Assembly (NCBI RefSeq): GCF_030819275.1
Contig: NZ_JAUTBL010000002.1
Location: forward strand, 1,180,501-1,244,500
Length of the DNA: 64,000 bases
Direction of reading: 5' to 3'
Source of the DNA: Agrobacterium larrymoorei
GTDB taxonomy: Bacteria > Pseudomonadota > Alphaproteobacteria > Rhizobiales > Rhizobiaceae
Positions within the stretch are counted from its first letter, which is position 1, and each line of letters starts with the position of its first letter. The position numbers were made by a program, and so were the translations under genes. Shown here piece by piece: positions 19,609-27,830 of this stretch. The notes below the pieces were generated by a model. It saw only the letters and a program-made list of their open reading frames with translations, made no database searches and was not told the origin of the DNA.

Positions 19609-20829
19609 TCAGTCGCGGGTGATGGTGACGAAGTCGGTGCCTTGACCGGTCTCCAAGCCATGGCTCAGATCGGAGACCGTGATCGAACTTCCGACGGCGA
19701 GTTGCTCCTCAAGTCGTCCACGAACCTCTGCTGGAATGTCGATACGATCAAGCACCGCACGCAATTGATCGTAGCCACCTGGGGCATCCGCCACATCGAT
19801 ACCGAGACGCTTCCGTGCTGCAGCCGGGAGGTGGTTTTCCAGCGTCAGGCCGTTCCATTCCGCTTTCTCGCCTTCGATGTCGATGACTTCGAAGAAGTGT
19901 GTACCGAGCGCCACCTGTGGGTCTTTGATATGGATCGGTGCCTCAAAGAGCGGCTTGAAATTCTGTCGCACCATAAGCTGGCCATTTGGCGGCGCGTCTG
20001 CGCCTGTCGATGCATAGAGCGCGTCCAGGAACGCGTCGGTCATGAGGGGGCCGGTGGTCTTGAGACCCTTCCAGCGCTTGTAGCCGTTCACGGCGTTGAT
20101 GGTCATCTGCCCCGCATAGCCATCGGCGATACCTGCATCGAATCCGATGCTGGTCAGGAGGCGCTGTGCGTCCATGATTTTTTCCCGTTCGCCACGCCGC
20201 GTGATCAGAATTCGCAATGGCGCTCCCGTTGCCCTGGATGTGGCCTTGGCGTGCACGGAACTGGTCTTCTCATTGATCGCGACTTCAACCAGCTTCAGCG
20301 ATGCATCGAAGCTGGCGGGCCGCATTTCGACATCGGAAAGCAGGCGGCCTTCATCGGCTGCCTTCGGCTGAAGAAGGGTAGGATGGTCGATGCGTTGCAG
20401 AGAGACATCCGCACTGGAGATGATGACGTGAACGCCACGGCTCGTCATTCCGTAGAGCGACTTTGCAAATTTAGAGGGCAGGCGAATGCAGCCATGCGAG
20501 GCAGGGTAGTTCGGGACATTGCCCTCATGCAGGGCGACGCCAGACCATGTCAGCCGCTGCATGAACGGCATGGGAGCCGCAGAATAGATGTTTGACTCAT
20601 GATACTTGCGCTTATCCAAGATCGAGAAGATGCCGCTTGGCGTCTCATGACCGGCCTTGCCGGTGGAGACCCTCGATGTGGCGACGACCTCTCCGTCTTC
20701 GTAAAGGGACAGCGACTGGTCGTTCTTCGAGACGACGACCTGCAGGCTGCGCGCATCACCGGCGATTGCCGATTGCACGAGAACGGAGGTGGACAGGAGA
20801 CAGGCTCCCACAAAGCTACGCAACATCAT
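19609..20829 (-). CDS. L,D-transpeptidase (YkuD) with peptidoglycan-binding region
   Basis: This is a probable periplasmic enzyme that forms 3-3 peptidoglycan crosslinks or anchors proteins to the wall. The 406-residue product has a signal peptide (MMLRSFVGACLLSTSVLVQS), then a YkuD domain at about residues 28-140 with the catalytic SHGCIRLP, and then a peptidoglycan-binding-like helical repeat (DAQRLLTSIGFDAGIADGYAG). ATG 20829 follows GGAG; upstream in-frame codons lack a site. Rhizobiales have many such enzymes, linked to unipolar growth. It stands alone, upstream of the stress gene on the same strand. Confidence 0.88.
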   Translation of the reverse strand: MMLRSFVGACLLSTSVLVQSAIAGDARSLQVVVSKNDQSLSLYEDGEVVATSRVSTGKAGHETPSGIFSILDKRKYHESNIYSAAPMPFMQRLTWSGVALHEGNVPNYPASHGCIRLPSKFAKSLYGMTSRGVHVIISSADVSLQRIDHPTLLQPKAADEGRLLSDVEMRPASFDASLKLVEVAINEKTSSVHAKATSRATGAPLRILITRRGEREKIMDAQRLLTSIGFDAGIADGYAGQMTINAVNGYKRWKGLKTTGPLMTDAFLDALYASTGADAPPNGQLMVRQNFKPLFEAPIHIKDPQVALGTHFFEVIDIEGEKAEWNGLTLENHLPAAARKRLGIDVADAPGGYDQLRAVLDRIDIPAEVRGRLEEQLAVGSSITVSDLSHGLETGQGTDFVTITRD

Positions 20830-20978
20830 GTTTGCTCCAACGCGATACACAACATGCCGCCTCCGAAGATCCGGCAAGGGAGACTTACGGCGCTTGAGAC
20901 CGCGCCAGTCAGAGGGCCAAGCATAGGCTTGGCTATTTAAGGAAGTTTTTAAATGCGGTCACGAAGCCGTGTGACAGC

Positions 20979-22253
20979 TCATTTTTTCGCGCCGAATGTG
21001 TAGCCGGTTTCCACCGTGCCCTTGCCGAACTTTTCTCTCAGCTTGTCCATGGCCGCTTCCGCCGCAGCTCGTCTGCCCGCCGTCTTGTCCACAAGATCGG
21101 GAGGATCGGCCTGGGCTGGATCGCATAGATCGGTGACGCCAATCCCGATCAGGCGGAATTTCGTGCCATCCGTTTCTCGCTCCAGAAGCGAAAGTCCTGT
21201 CCTGAAAATTCGGTCGGCCAGTTGCGTTGGATCTTCCAGCCGCTTGTTGCGGGTGCGCGACTTGAAATCCGCGCTCTTCATCTTCAGCACGACCGTCTGT
21301 CCCGCGGTGGCATTCTTCTTCAGTCTCCAGGCGACCTTCTCGGACAGGGAGCGCAAGATCGGCACGAGTTCGTCATAGTGCGAGATGTCGTTGAAGAAGG
21401 TCGTCTCGGCGGAAACGCTTTTTGCCGGATCGTTGGTGTGAACCTCACGGTCATCAATGCCGCGTGCGAGCCGATAGAGACGCTGCCCCATCGTGCCATA
21501 ACGGCGCATGAGGTCCGTTTCCTCCATCTCCTGCAACTGGGAAATCATGCGGATGCCGTCGGCTTCCAGCGTGGCCGCAAAGGCCTTGCCGACGCCCCAG
21601 ATGGTGGTGACAGAACGCGTTGCAAGAAAACCGTTAGCCTCCTTTTCACCGATTACAGAGAAGCCCCGCGGCTTTTGCAGGTCGGATGCGACCTTTGCCA
21701 GAAACTTGCAATAGGAGAGCCCGACAGACACAGTGATCCCGATTTCCTTTTCCACCCGGCGAGCGAATTGTGCAAGCACACGCGCTGGCGGATCGTGATG
21801 CAGTCGCTCGGTACCGGAGAGATCAAGGAAGGCCTCATCGATCGAAATCGGCTGCACCAATGGCGTCAAATCCTGCATCATGGCTCGAACCTGCCGCCCG
21901 ACTTGGCTGTACTTCTCCATATTCGGCTTGATGATCACGGCGTCAGGACAGGCTTCGAGCGCCTTGAACATCGGCATGGCGGAGCGAACGCCATGGATGC
22001 GGGCTATGTAGCATGCCGTCGAGACGACCCCGCGTTACCCACCGCCGATAATCAACGGCTTGTCGATCAGGTCCGGATTGTCGCGCTTTTCCACCGAGGC
22101 GTAAAAGGCATCGCAATCGATATGGGCGATGCTGAGATCGTAGAGTTCATCATGGTAAAGGAGGCGGGGGCTGCCGCATTGACGGCAACGTTTCAATCCC
22201 TCCGGCTGGCCAGCCAGACAATCACGACAGAAACCGGGATGGTCGTTCGACAT
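20979..22253 (-). pseudogene. dinB: DNA polymerase IV (DinB) interrupted by an in-frame stop
   Basis: This is a Y-family translesion polymerase. The frame is continuous in homology from ATG 22253 to 20979 (424 codons) but codon 73 is TAA (22037-22035), where the usual [16 protein letters not shown] motif reads [19 protein letters not shown]. One base change (AAA to TAA) explains it. The N-terminal part holds a CxxC...CxxC zinc-type segment and the catalytic [12 protein letters not shown]; a restart at ATG 21977 would lack these. So the gene is inactive unless read through, or the stop is a sequencing error. Other dinB copies are common in rhizobia and could compensate. Confidence 0.85.
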
Positions 22254-22269
22254 CGAAGCCTTGGCCAAG

Positions 22270-22284
22270 AAACAAAAAGAGAAC
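22270..22284 (-). promoter_or_regulatory. LexA-like box upstream of dinB
   Basis: On the minus strand the sequence is GTTC-TCTTTTT-GTTT, one mismatch from the GTTC-N7-GTTC form of the alphaproteobacterial LexA site. It lies 17 bases before the dinB ATG, in the 91-base gap behind the DUF3572 gene. SOS control of dinB is common in bacteria. Confidence 0.45.
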
Positions 22285-22344
22285 GGCCTCGACCATAGTC
22301 GTGAATCGGAAGTTGCTCAAGAGCACGCCTTGGCGCTCCACATC

Positions 22345-22653
22345 TCAGTAGACGCCGGAATCGAGACCAGGACCGGAATATTTGTGCCAGGCCGCTTGCA
22401 CATCTTCCGGCTTGAACCCGGAGGCTTCACAAAACGCCATGAGGTCCGGCTCGTGGTTCATGACGAAATCAGTCAACCCCGCCAGAAAGCCGGGGTCCTG
22501 TATTGCCGCACGCAGCATGTTGGGCTGCAGCCCGGAGAGCGCAAGAAAACGGGCGAGAATATCCGGTTCGTTTGCCAACCATCCAAGAATGGCGGCAACG
22601 GTTTCTTCGGGGTCTTTGACGATGGGTTTGCCGTATTTCATCTCACGCCGCAT
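22345..22653 (-). CDS. DUF3572 family protein
   Basis: This 102-residue soluble protein has two similar helical segments (EETVAAILGWLANEPDILARFLALSG and PGFLAGLTDFVMNHEPDLMAFCEASG), resembling an internal duplication. It matches the DUF3572 family, found next to dinB or divK in Rhizobiales; function is unknown. ATG 22653 is used, with ATG 22641 as an alternative. It is divergent from divK and upstream of dinB on the same strand. Confidence 0.8.
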   Translation of the reverse strand: MRREMKYGKPIVKDPEETVAAILGWLANEPDILARFLALSGLQPNMLRAAIQDPGFLAGLTDFVMNHEPDLMAFCEASGFKPEDVQAAWHKYSGPGLDSGVY

Positions 22654-22782
22654 TTATTGCCGGAAGTTACCTATTTTTCAACCAAATCGCTTTAGCCTCC
22701 CTCGGCAGGGGATAATGGAATCGGTTCTTCGGCACCTTATATGTCAGCTGGACGGTTTCAAAGCGTAACAAGGACTGCCGCC

Positions 22783-23154
22783 ATGCCCAAGCAGGTCATG
22801 ATAGTTGAAGACAACGAGCTGAACATGAAGCTCTTTCGTGATCTGATCGAGGCATCCGGTTACACGACCATACAGACACGCAATGGTATGGAAGCACTGG
22901 AGCTTGCTCGTAAGCATAGGCCCGATCTTATTCTTATGGATATTCAATTACCGGAAGTATCAGGACTTGAAGTCACGAGATGGCTCAAGGAAGATGATGA
23001 ACTTCATGTGATTCCCGTGATTGCTGTGACAGCTTTTGCTATGAAGGGAGACGAGGAGCGCATTCGTCAAGGCGGCTGCGAGGCCTATGTTTCTAAGCCA
23101 ATTTCTGTTCCGAAGTTTATTGAGACGATCAAGACTTATTTAGGCGATGCTTGA
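22783..23154 (+). CDS. divK: Cell-cycle single-domain response regulator DivK
   Basis: DivK is a CheY-like protein that receives phosphate from DivJ/PdhS kinases, controls the DivL-CckA-CtrA pathway and PleC, and marks cell poles. The 123-residue product has the acidic pair EDNE, the phospho-acceptor LILMDIQLP, the switch threonine in VTAFA and the lysine in VSKPI. It begins [21 protein letters not shown], like other DivK proteins; the in-frame upstream codon at 22741 is not used. It is followed 18 bases later by pleD, the conserved alphaproteobacterial pair. Confidence 0.96.
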   Translation: MPKQVMIVEDNELNMKLFRDLIEASGYTTIQTRNGMEALELARKHRPDLILMDIQLPEVSGLEVTRWLKEDDELHVIPVIAVTAFAMKGDEERIRQGGCEAYVSKPISVPKFIETIKTYLGDA

Positions 23155-23172
23155 AGCAATAGGGGCGACCGA

Positions 23173-24540
23173 ATGACTGCTAGAATCCTGGTCGTCGACG
23201 ACATTGTAGCCAATGTAAAGTTTCTCGAAGCGCGTTTGCTGGCTGAATACTTCGACGTCGTCTGCGCCGACAATGGCCGTGATGCGCTCGCAATCTGCGC
23301 GGAGGGCCAGGTCGATGTCATTCTTCTCGATATCATGATGCCGGAAATGGATGGCTTCGAGGTCTGCGAGCGGCTGAAGGCCAACCCGGTGACGGCGCAT
23401 ATTCCCGTCGTTATGGTAACGGCACTGGATCAGCCGACCGATCGCGTGCGCGGATTAAAGGCTGGCGCGGATGACTTCCTGACGAAACCCGTCAACGATC
23501 TGCAACTTATTTCGAGGGTCAAAAGCCTCGCGCGTCTCAAGACCATGAGCGACGAGTTGCGCGGGCGGATGATGACCGCAGAAACCATCGGCATCCAGGA
23601 ATCGATCGGTGTCGACGGCCATATCGAAAAACCTGGCCGCATTCTTCTTGTCGATGGGAGAGCGAGTTCACAGGAGCGGATCGTCAAGGCGCTGAAGCCG
23701 GTGGGCGAGGTTGTGGCCTGGAGCGATCCGGCAACTGTGATTTTCGAGGCGGCGGAGAATGCCTACGACCTCGTCATCATCAATTCCAACTTCGACGACT
23801 TCGACCCACTGAGGCTTTGTTCGCAATTGCGCTCGCTGGAAAGGACGCGGTTCCTGCCACTCCTGATCATTACCGAGCAGAACGACGATGCGATGGTCGT
23901 TCGGGCGCTCGATCTTGGGGTCAATGATTACATCATTCGTCCGATCGATCCGAATGAATTGGTGGCACGCACGCTGTCCCAGATCAAGCGCAAGCGCTTC
24001 AATGACCGGCTGCGTGAGAACCTCGCGCAGACCATGGAGCTCGCGGTTATCGATGGGCTCACCGGGCTCAATAATCGCCGCTATCTGGATCTTCACCTGA
24101 AGACCTTGTTCAACCGTGCGGCACTTCGAGGCCGCCACCTTTCCGTTTGCATGACGGATATCGATCGCTTCAAGCAGGTCAACGATCTTTACGGCCATGA
24201 GGCCGGCGACGAGGTGCTGCAGGAATTTGCCGCCCGGTTGCGTTCCACCGTACGCGGTGCGGATCTCGCCTGCCGCTACGGTGGGGAAGAGTTCGTGGTG
24301 GTAATGCCGGACACATCGGTGGAGACTGCCTCGGTGGTGGCCGAGTCCCTGCGCTCAATGATCGAGGGCACTGCGTTCTTACTTCGCTCCGGCCAGTCTT
24401 TAAAGATCACCGCGTCTCTTGGCATCGCTTCGAATGCAGCGGGCGTCGAAAGCCCAGAGCAATTGATGCGCCAGGCAGATCGTGCGCTTTATGAGGCAAA
24501 GAGAAGCGGGCGCAATCGCGTCGTTGCTTCCGCCGCCTGA
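23173..24540 (+). CDS. pleD: Diguanylate cyclase response regulator PleD
   Basis: PleD makes cyclic-di-GMP when phosphorylated and drives the motile-to-sessile transition at the cell pole. The 455-residue product has an N-terminal REC domain (phospho-acceptor in VILLDIMMPEMDG), a second adaptor REC domain that is degenerate (VIINSNFDDFDPL has no canonical acceptor) and a C-terminal GGDEF domain with the active motif RYGGEEF. This is the normal PleD layout. It is co-transcribed with divK. In Agrobacterium PleD is linked to polar polysaccharide and attachment. Confidence 0.96.
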   Translation: MTARILVVDDIVANVKFLEARLLAEYFDVVCADNGRDALAICAEGQVDVILLDIMMPEMDGFEVCERLKANPVTAHIPVVMVTALDQPTDRVRGLKAGADDFLTKPVNDLQLISRVKSLARLKTMSDELRGRMMTAETIGIQESIGVDGHIEKPGRILLVDGRASSQERIVKALKPVGEVVAWSDPATVIFEAAENAYDLVIINSNFDDFDPLRLCSQLRSLERTRFLPLLIITEQNDDAMVVRALDLGVNDYIIRPIDPNELVARTLSQIKRKRFNDRLRENLAQTMELAVIDGLTGLNNRRYLDLHLKTLFNRAALRGRHLSVCMTDIDRFKQVNDLYGHEAGDEVLQEFAARLRSTVRGADLACRYGGEEFVVVMPDTSVETASVVAESLRSMIEGTAFLLRSGQSLKITASLGIASNAAGVESPEQLMRQADRALYEAKRSGRNRVVASAA

Positions 24541-24635
24541 GTAGAGTTGAACCGACGAACCGGTTAGAGAGCCTCGTTCGCCCCGTGTTATTGCAGGAAT
24601 GCTCGGTTCTGAGCCAGTGTGCCGGCGTGGCACAC

Positions 24636-24650
24636 TTAACCATATTTTAA
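24636..24650. promoter_or_regulatory. CtrA-type site TTAA-N7-TTAA
   Basis: TTAA (24636-24639), seven bases, TTAA (24647-24650) match the CtrA half-site pair without the final C. No protein gene begins nearby on the + strand; the possible target is a non-coding transcript ending near 24790. Confidence 0.4.
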
Positions 24651-24755
24651 AGCAAGAATCGTTGGGCCTTAATAAAGTGTTGAACTTTCGATCGGGTTGA
24701 GCGAAACTTTGTTCATAGAAATAACTTTAGGCCAATATATCATTCGATATGAGGC

Positions 24756-24790
24756 AATAGAACTTTAACAGTTCGCGCGGTTCTATTTTT
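24756..24790 (+). terminator. Terminator-like stem with T5
   Basis: AATAGAAC (24756-24763) pairs with GTTCTATT (24780-24787) around a 16-base loop, and TTTTT (24786-24790) ends the structure. It lies 216 bases after pleD and 106 bases after the CtrA-type site, so it may end the divK-pleD mRNA or a small RNA. Confidence 0.45.
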
Positions 24791-24848
24791 AGGGGTCCGT
24801 GCATGCAATACCCCTTGATGCTCAGGTCCGCCGCATCTCCTGGGTCTT

Positions 24849-24915
24849 GGGGTCGGTCGGCCGGCGATGCCAATAGATGGTTCCTCGTGCTGTCGTGGTT
24901 ATCCCGGCCGACCCC
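24849..24915. other. Long-range GC-rich stem, possible structured RNA
   Basis: GGGGTCGG-TCGG-CCGG (24849-24864) can pair with CCGGCCGACCCC (24904-24915), with the extra TCGG bulged as a four-base duplication. The 39-base loop between has no clear substructure. It has no coding frame and no known family that I recognise. Confidence 0.35.
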
Positions 24916-25005
24916 ACGTCAACATCTCCAATGTTATCAGTGTCCTCCCATGCAGCTTTGCGTGAGGCGTTTTAGTATGAATCCTAAGACTCATTGGGCG
25001 CACAT

Positions 25006-25112
25006 AAAGCGTGTCGCGATTTTGTAGGTTCGCTCCTCACGCTTCAGGTCTTGTGTGATCGCGTGTCCTTATCGCCAACCGCTGCACACTTTTGCTTGGA
25101 CCATGCATTAAG
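25006..25112 (+). repeat. RIME-like intergenic repeat, copy 2
   Basis: This 107-base element shares AAAGCGTGTCGCGAT, TTCGCTC, ACGCTT and the block CCGCTGCACACTTTTGC with the copy at 10174-10272, in the same orientation, but is more diverged. It belongs to the Rhizobium-type intergenic mosaic repeats. It sits just beyond the rpmG terminator. Confidence 0.75.
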
Positions 25113-25151
25113 CCTCGGCAAAGGCTTCGCATCGAACGACGACCCCAAAAC

Positions 25152-25176
25152 AAAAAACGCGCCTCTAGGGCGCGTT
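25152..25176 (-). terminator. Intrinsic terminator of rpmG
   Basis: On the minus strand AACGCGCC, a five-base loop and GGCGCGTT form a perfect eight-pair stem followed by a run of T (25157-25152). It lies 24 bases after the rpmG stop codon. Confidence 0.85.
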
Positions 25177-25199
25177 CTTTAAGGATAAGATCAAGATGA

Positions 25200-25367
25200 T
25201 TACTTGATCTTGGTTTCCTTGAATTCAACGTGCTTGCGAACGACCGGGTCGTACTTGGTCTTCGTCATCTTATCCGTGAAGGTACGGCTGTTCTTCGTGG
25301 TGACGTAGAAAGTACCTGTGTCGGCCGTCGACAGCAGCTTGATCTTGATTGTTGTAGCTTTCGCCAT
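25200..25367 (-). CDS. rpmG: 50S ribosomal protein L33
   Basis: This is a small protein of the large ribosomal subunit. The 55-residue product starts [20 protein letters not shown] and contains [14 protein letters not shown] and [18 protein letters not shown], which identifies L33 clearly. It lacks the cysteine pairs of the zinc-binding form, so it is the zinc-free (C-minus) type. A strong terminator follows. It is upstream of nothing on its own strand within 150 bases and appears monocistronic, or follows the MFS gene after an 89-base gap. Confidence 0.96.
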   Translation of the reverse strand: MAKATTIKIKLLSTADTGTFYVTTKNSRTFTDKMTKTKYDPVVRKHVEFKETKIK

Positions 25368-25456
25368 GGTCGTCCTGCCTTTAACAAGTAAGTGAGCCGC
25401 GGACCTGTTCGATCCCGGCTAAATCTGGCGCGAAACTACGGATCGCGCCTGAAAAG

Positions 25457-26629
25457 TCAAGTCTGTTTTGAACCGAAAACCGAACGCCCAATGGAAAGAA
25501 CGACATAGAAGCCGAAAAACAGCGCCAATGCCCAGGCAAAGCCGTTGCTTCCGGAGATATCCATAGCGATGCCCACGGTCTGCGGGCCGGCAATCGTGCC
25601 TGTCGCATAACAGAATATGAAGGCTGCATTGGCCGCGACAAGATCCGAACCGGTGAGTCGCGAACCGAGATGGGTGAGGCCGACGGTATACATGCCCGAG
25701 ACGAGGCCGCCCCAGAGCAGCAGCAGGACGGCCACCAAAATCCAGTTGTTGACGAGCAGTGGTAGCGCAAGCGTACCGCAAAGACCGATAAAGGCCATCA
25801 AGCCGAGCAGCAGACGGCGATTGGTGATACGGTCGGAGAGCAGGCCGATCGGGATCTGGAAGGTCATGTTGCCAATTGCCATGACGGTCAGGAGAAGCGC
25901 TGCCTGCGATTCATTAAAGCCTTCACGTGTGGCATAGATCGGGAAGAGCGAGAGACCACCAGCCTGTACCGCGCCGAAAACGAAGGCGGCAGCAGAGGCC
26001 ATGGGCACCAGCCAGATATAGCGTACAAAATGGTGGGCAGGTTTCTCATCCAGCGCCGGGCTTTCCTTGCGCGCCAGAAAAATCGGAATTGCAGCCAGGA
26101 GGATGATGCCGCAGCCGACGAGAAACGGTGTGATGCCTTCACTTCCCACAGTGGAAAAGAGGAGCGGTCCGACTGCAAAGCCGACGGCGAGCCCTGTCGC
26201 ATACACCCCGAGCACGAGTCCGCGTTTGCGTGGCGGCGCTGCGGCATTGATCCAGAACTCCGACAGGATGAAGAGCGTCGTCGTTGCGCCATGAAAGACG
26301 ATTCTGAGCGGAAACCACATCCAGAAATCAGCGGCATAGTAAAAGCCCAAGGCGCTGACCGACGAGATGACCACGGCTGTCAACATGGTGCGCGCCACGC
26401 CGAAGTCATGCGCAAGTTTACTGGTGATGGGCGCTGCAATCATGGCGGCAACACCGGCCATGGCCGAGTTCAATCCGATCATGCTCGACGAAATACCGCG
26501 GCGCTCCAGAATGAGGCTCAAGAGCGGCAATCCGAGGCCGATAGCGATGCCCACGGCGCTGATAGCAGATATGGCGGCAATAAGCGATGGCCAGTGAATA
26601 TTGTCGGCGTCGCAGTTGGGATGTGACAT
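25457..26629 (-). CDS. MFS transporter (YcaD-like)
   Basis: This is an inner-membrane major facilitator protein with 12 predicted helices in 390 residues. The first helix follows a short soluble start; the loop between helices 2 and 3 has KLAHDFGVARTM, a loose form of the MFS motif, and the central loop is KESPALDEKPAHH. The second half has GLLSDRITNRRLLL. It resembles the YcaD/CynX-like group of uncharacterised transporters; the substrate cannot be predicted. Its ATG lies nine bases after the NUDIX gene stop, so the two are probably co-translated. Confidence 0.85.
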   Translation of the reverse strand: MSHPNCDADNIHWPSLIAAISAISAVGIAIGLGLPLLSLILERRGISSSMIGLNSAMAGVAAMIAAPITSKLAHDFGVARTMLTAVVISSVSALGFYYAADFWMWFPLRIVFHGATTTLFILSEFWINAAAPPRKRGLVLGVYATGLAVGFAVGPLLFSTVGSEGITPFLVGCGIILLAAIPIFLARKESPALDEKPAHHFVRYIWLVPMASAAAFVFGAVQAGGLSLFPIYATREGFNESQAALLLTVMAIGNMTFQIPIGLLSDRITNRRLLLGLMAFIGLCGTLALPLLVNNWILVAVLLLLWGGLVSGMYTVGLTHLGSRLTGSDLVAANAAFIFCYATGTIAGPQTVGIAMDISGSNGFAWALALFFGFYVVLSIGRSVFGSKQT

Positions 26630-26638
26630 GGAGACCTT

Positions 26639-27364
26639 TTACAGAAAGCCGCGAATGAATGTGCCGCGACGCTCGAAGTAAAGTCGCACCCGGCTTTCAA
26701 ATTGTAGTGGCTGATCACCTATCATGAAGTTTGTGACATCTTCGAGAACCATCCGTGTAATCGCCGCCATGTTCACACCGGAACTGTCGCGAATGTCAAG
26801 CCATTGAAGGTTCTGCAACTCTGCAGAATCTTCAATATTGGCCGGCTCAATGCCGACGTCGTCGGTGAAGCACAAAAAGAATCGTGTATCGAATCGCCTG
26901 ACGCGCCCCGGCGGCGTGATCGCGCGCGCCACATAACGTAGAGCCGAGAGATCTGGTCCCTGTTGTTCACACCCGGTTCCAAAGCAAAGCCCCGTCTCCT
27001 CCTGCAACTCGCGCACAGCCGCCAGCGCCAAGGCCCGCGCTCCGGCAACCGTCATGGCACGCGAAGCAGAGCGCCTGAGTTTGTCGATAACGAGAGGATT
27101 GAGGTCGGCGCAGAAGGGCAGGGCGTGATCGCGTGGGTCACGCCGGCCACCCGGAAAGACATAGACATCCGGCATGAAGACGTGTCCGCTGCTGCGCTTG
27201 CCCACGAGCACACGCGGAGAGCCGTCCGTGCGATCGACCAGAATCAGACAGGCCGCATCCCTCGGACGCAGATAGGGCGATTTTTCAGTTTGCGATTCAG
27301 CAGGCAAAGCGGTTGGTCGCCTGTCAGTGGGACGATCCGTCGATCTGCGTCTTTTCGGGCTCAT
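26639..27364 (-). CDS. NUDIX hydrolase
   Basis: This enzyme probably hydrolyses a nucleoside diphosphate derivative, possibly a CoA-type substrate since the sequence resembles the NUDT7/NUDT19-like group with a long insertion before the box. The product of about 241 residues has PYLRPRDAACLILVD, VFPGGRRDP and the core box RELQEETGL near the middle. ATG 27364 is taken; ATG 27376 is possible. Either start overlaps the end of the DUF983 gene by 41-53 bases, which is longer than usual and points to translational coupling. Confidence 0.85.
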   Translation of the reverse strand: MSPKRRRSTDRPTDRRPTALPAESQTEKSPYLRPRDAACLILVDRTDGSPRVLVGKRSSGHVFMPDVYVFPGGRRDPRDHALPFCADLNPLVIDKLRRSASRAMTVAGARALALAAVRELQEETGLCFGTGCEQQGPDLSALRYVARAITPPGRVRRFDTRFFLCFTDDVGIEPANIEDSAELQNLQWLDIRDSSGVNMAAITRMVLEDVTNFMIGDQPLQFESRVRLYFERRGTFIRGFL

Positions 27365-27758
27365 TGCTGAAGCCATGCATCCTCAGTGCCCATTGCAGGC
27401 CAATGACGCCACCTTTGATCGGCTGGATGGTCAATAACGCCACCAGTATCGTGATCGGCACCCAGATCGCGAAATGCACCCACATCGGCACCATGAGGAT
27501 CAGGTCCGTCATCATGAAGCCTCCGACCGCCACGTGGCCGAGGATCATGATCGAGATATAGGGTGGAAGATCGTCGGAGCGTTGATGATGCAGATCCTCG
27601 CCGCAGGCGGCGCATTGGTCCACGGGCTTAAGCCAGGCCTTGAACAACCGGCCGCTGCCGCAGGCCGGGCATCGGCATGAGATGCCGCGCATGATCGAGC
27701 GACCCAGCGGTCGCTCCTGCTTCTCGCCGCCATATTGCACTGTCTGGATCTCGCTCAT
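27324..27758 (-). CDS. DUF983 family membrane protein
   Basis: This 144-residue protein has a zinc-ribbon-like N-terminus (CRCPACGSGRLF, then CAACGEDL) followed by two hydrophobic helices. DUF983 proteins are found in alphaproteobacteria, sometimes near cytochrome oxidase genes, with no defined function. GGAGG is directly adjacent to ATG 27764 and six bases from ATG 27758, so the latter is preferred. It lies between rnr and the NUDIX gene, in the same direction. Confidence 0.85.
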   Translation of the reverse strand: MSEIQTVQYGGEKQERPLGRSIMRGISCRCPACGSGRLFKAWLKPVDQCAACGEDLHHQRSDDLPPYISIMILGHVAVGGFMMTDLILMVPMWVHFAIWVPITILVALLTIQPIKGGVIGLQWALRMHGFSNEPEKTQIDGSSH

Positions 27759-27830
27759 GCCCATTCCTCCAAGGATTGCTGCACTGAGGCGCCTCGGCCA
27801 AGTCTTGCTGGACTGAGCTTAGAGAATGCT

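Larger units (their letters stand above)
24541..25199. other. 659-base structured non-coding region between pleD and rpmG
   Basis: No convincing reading frame is present. From left to right it holds a TTAA-N7-TTAA site (24636-24650), a stem followed by T5 (24756-24790), a long-range GC-rich stem (24849-24864 with 24904-24915), a RIME-like element (25006-25112) and the rpmG terminator (25152-25176). The layout is compatible with a small RNA under CtrA control, but this is inference. Confidence 0.5.

Noticed and set aside
24803..25027. A 74-codon frame after pleD
   Set aside because: It runs across the structured stem and into the RIME-like repeat, has no ribosome site and random composition.
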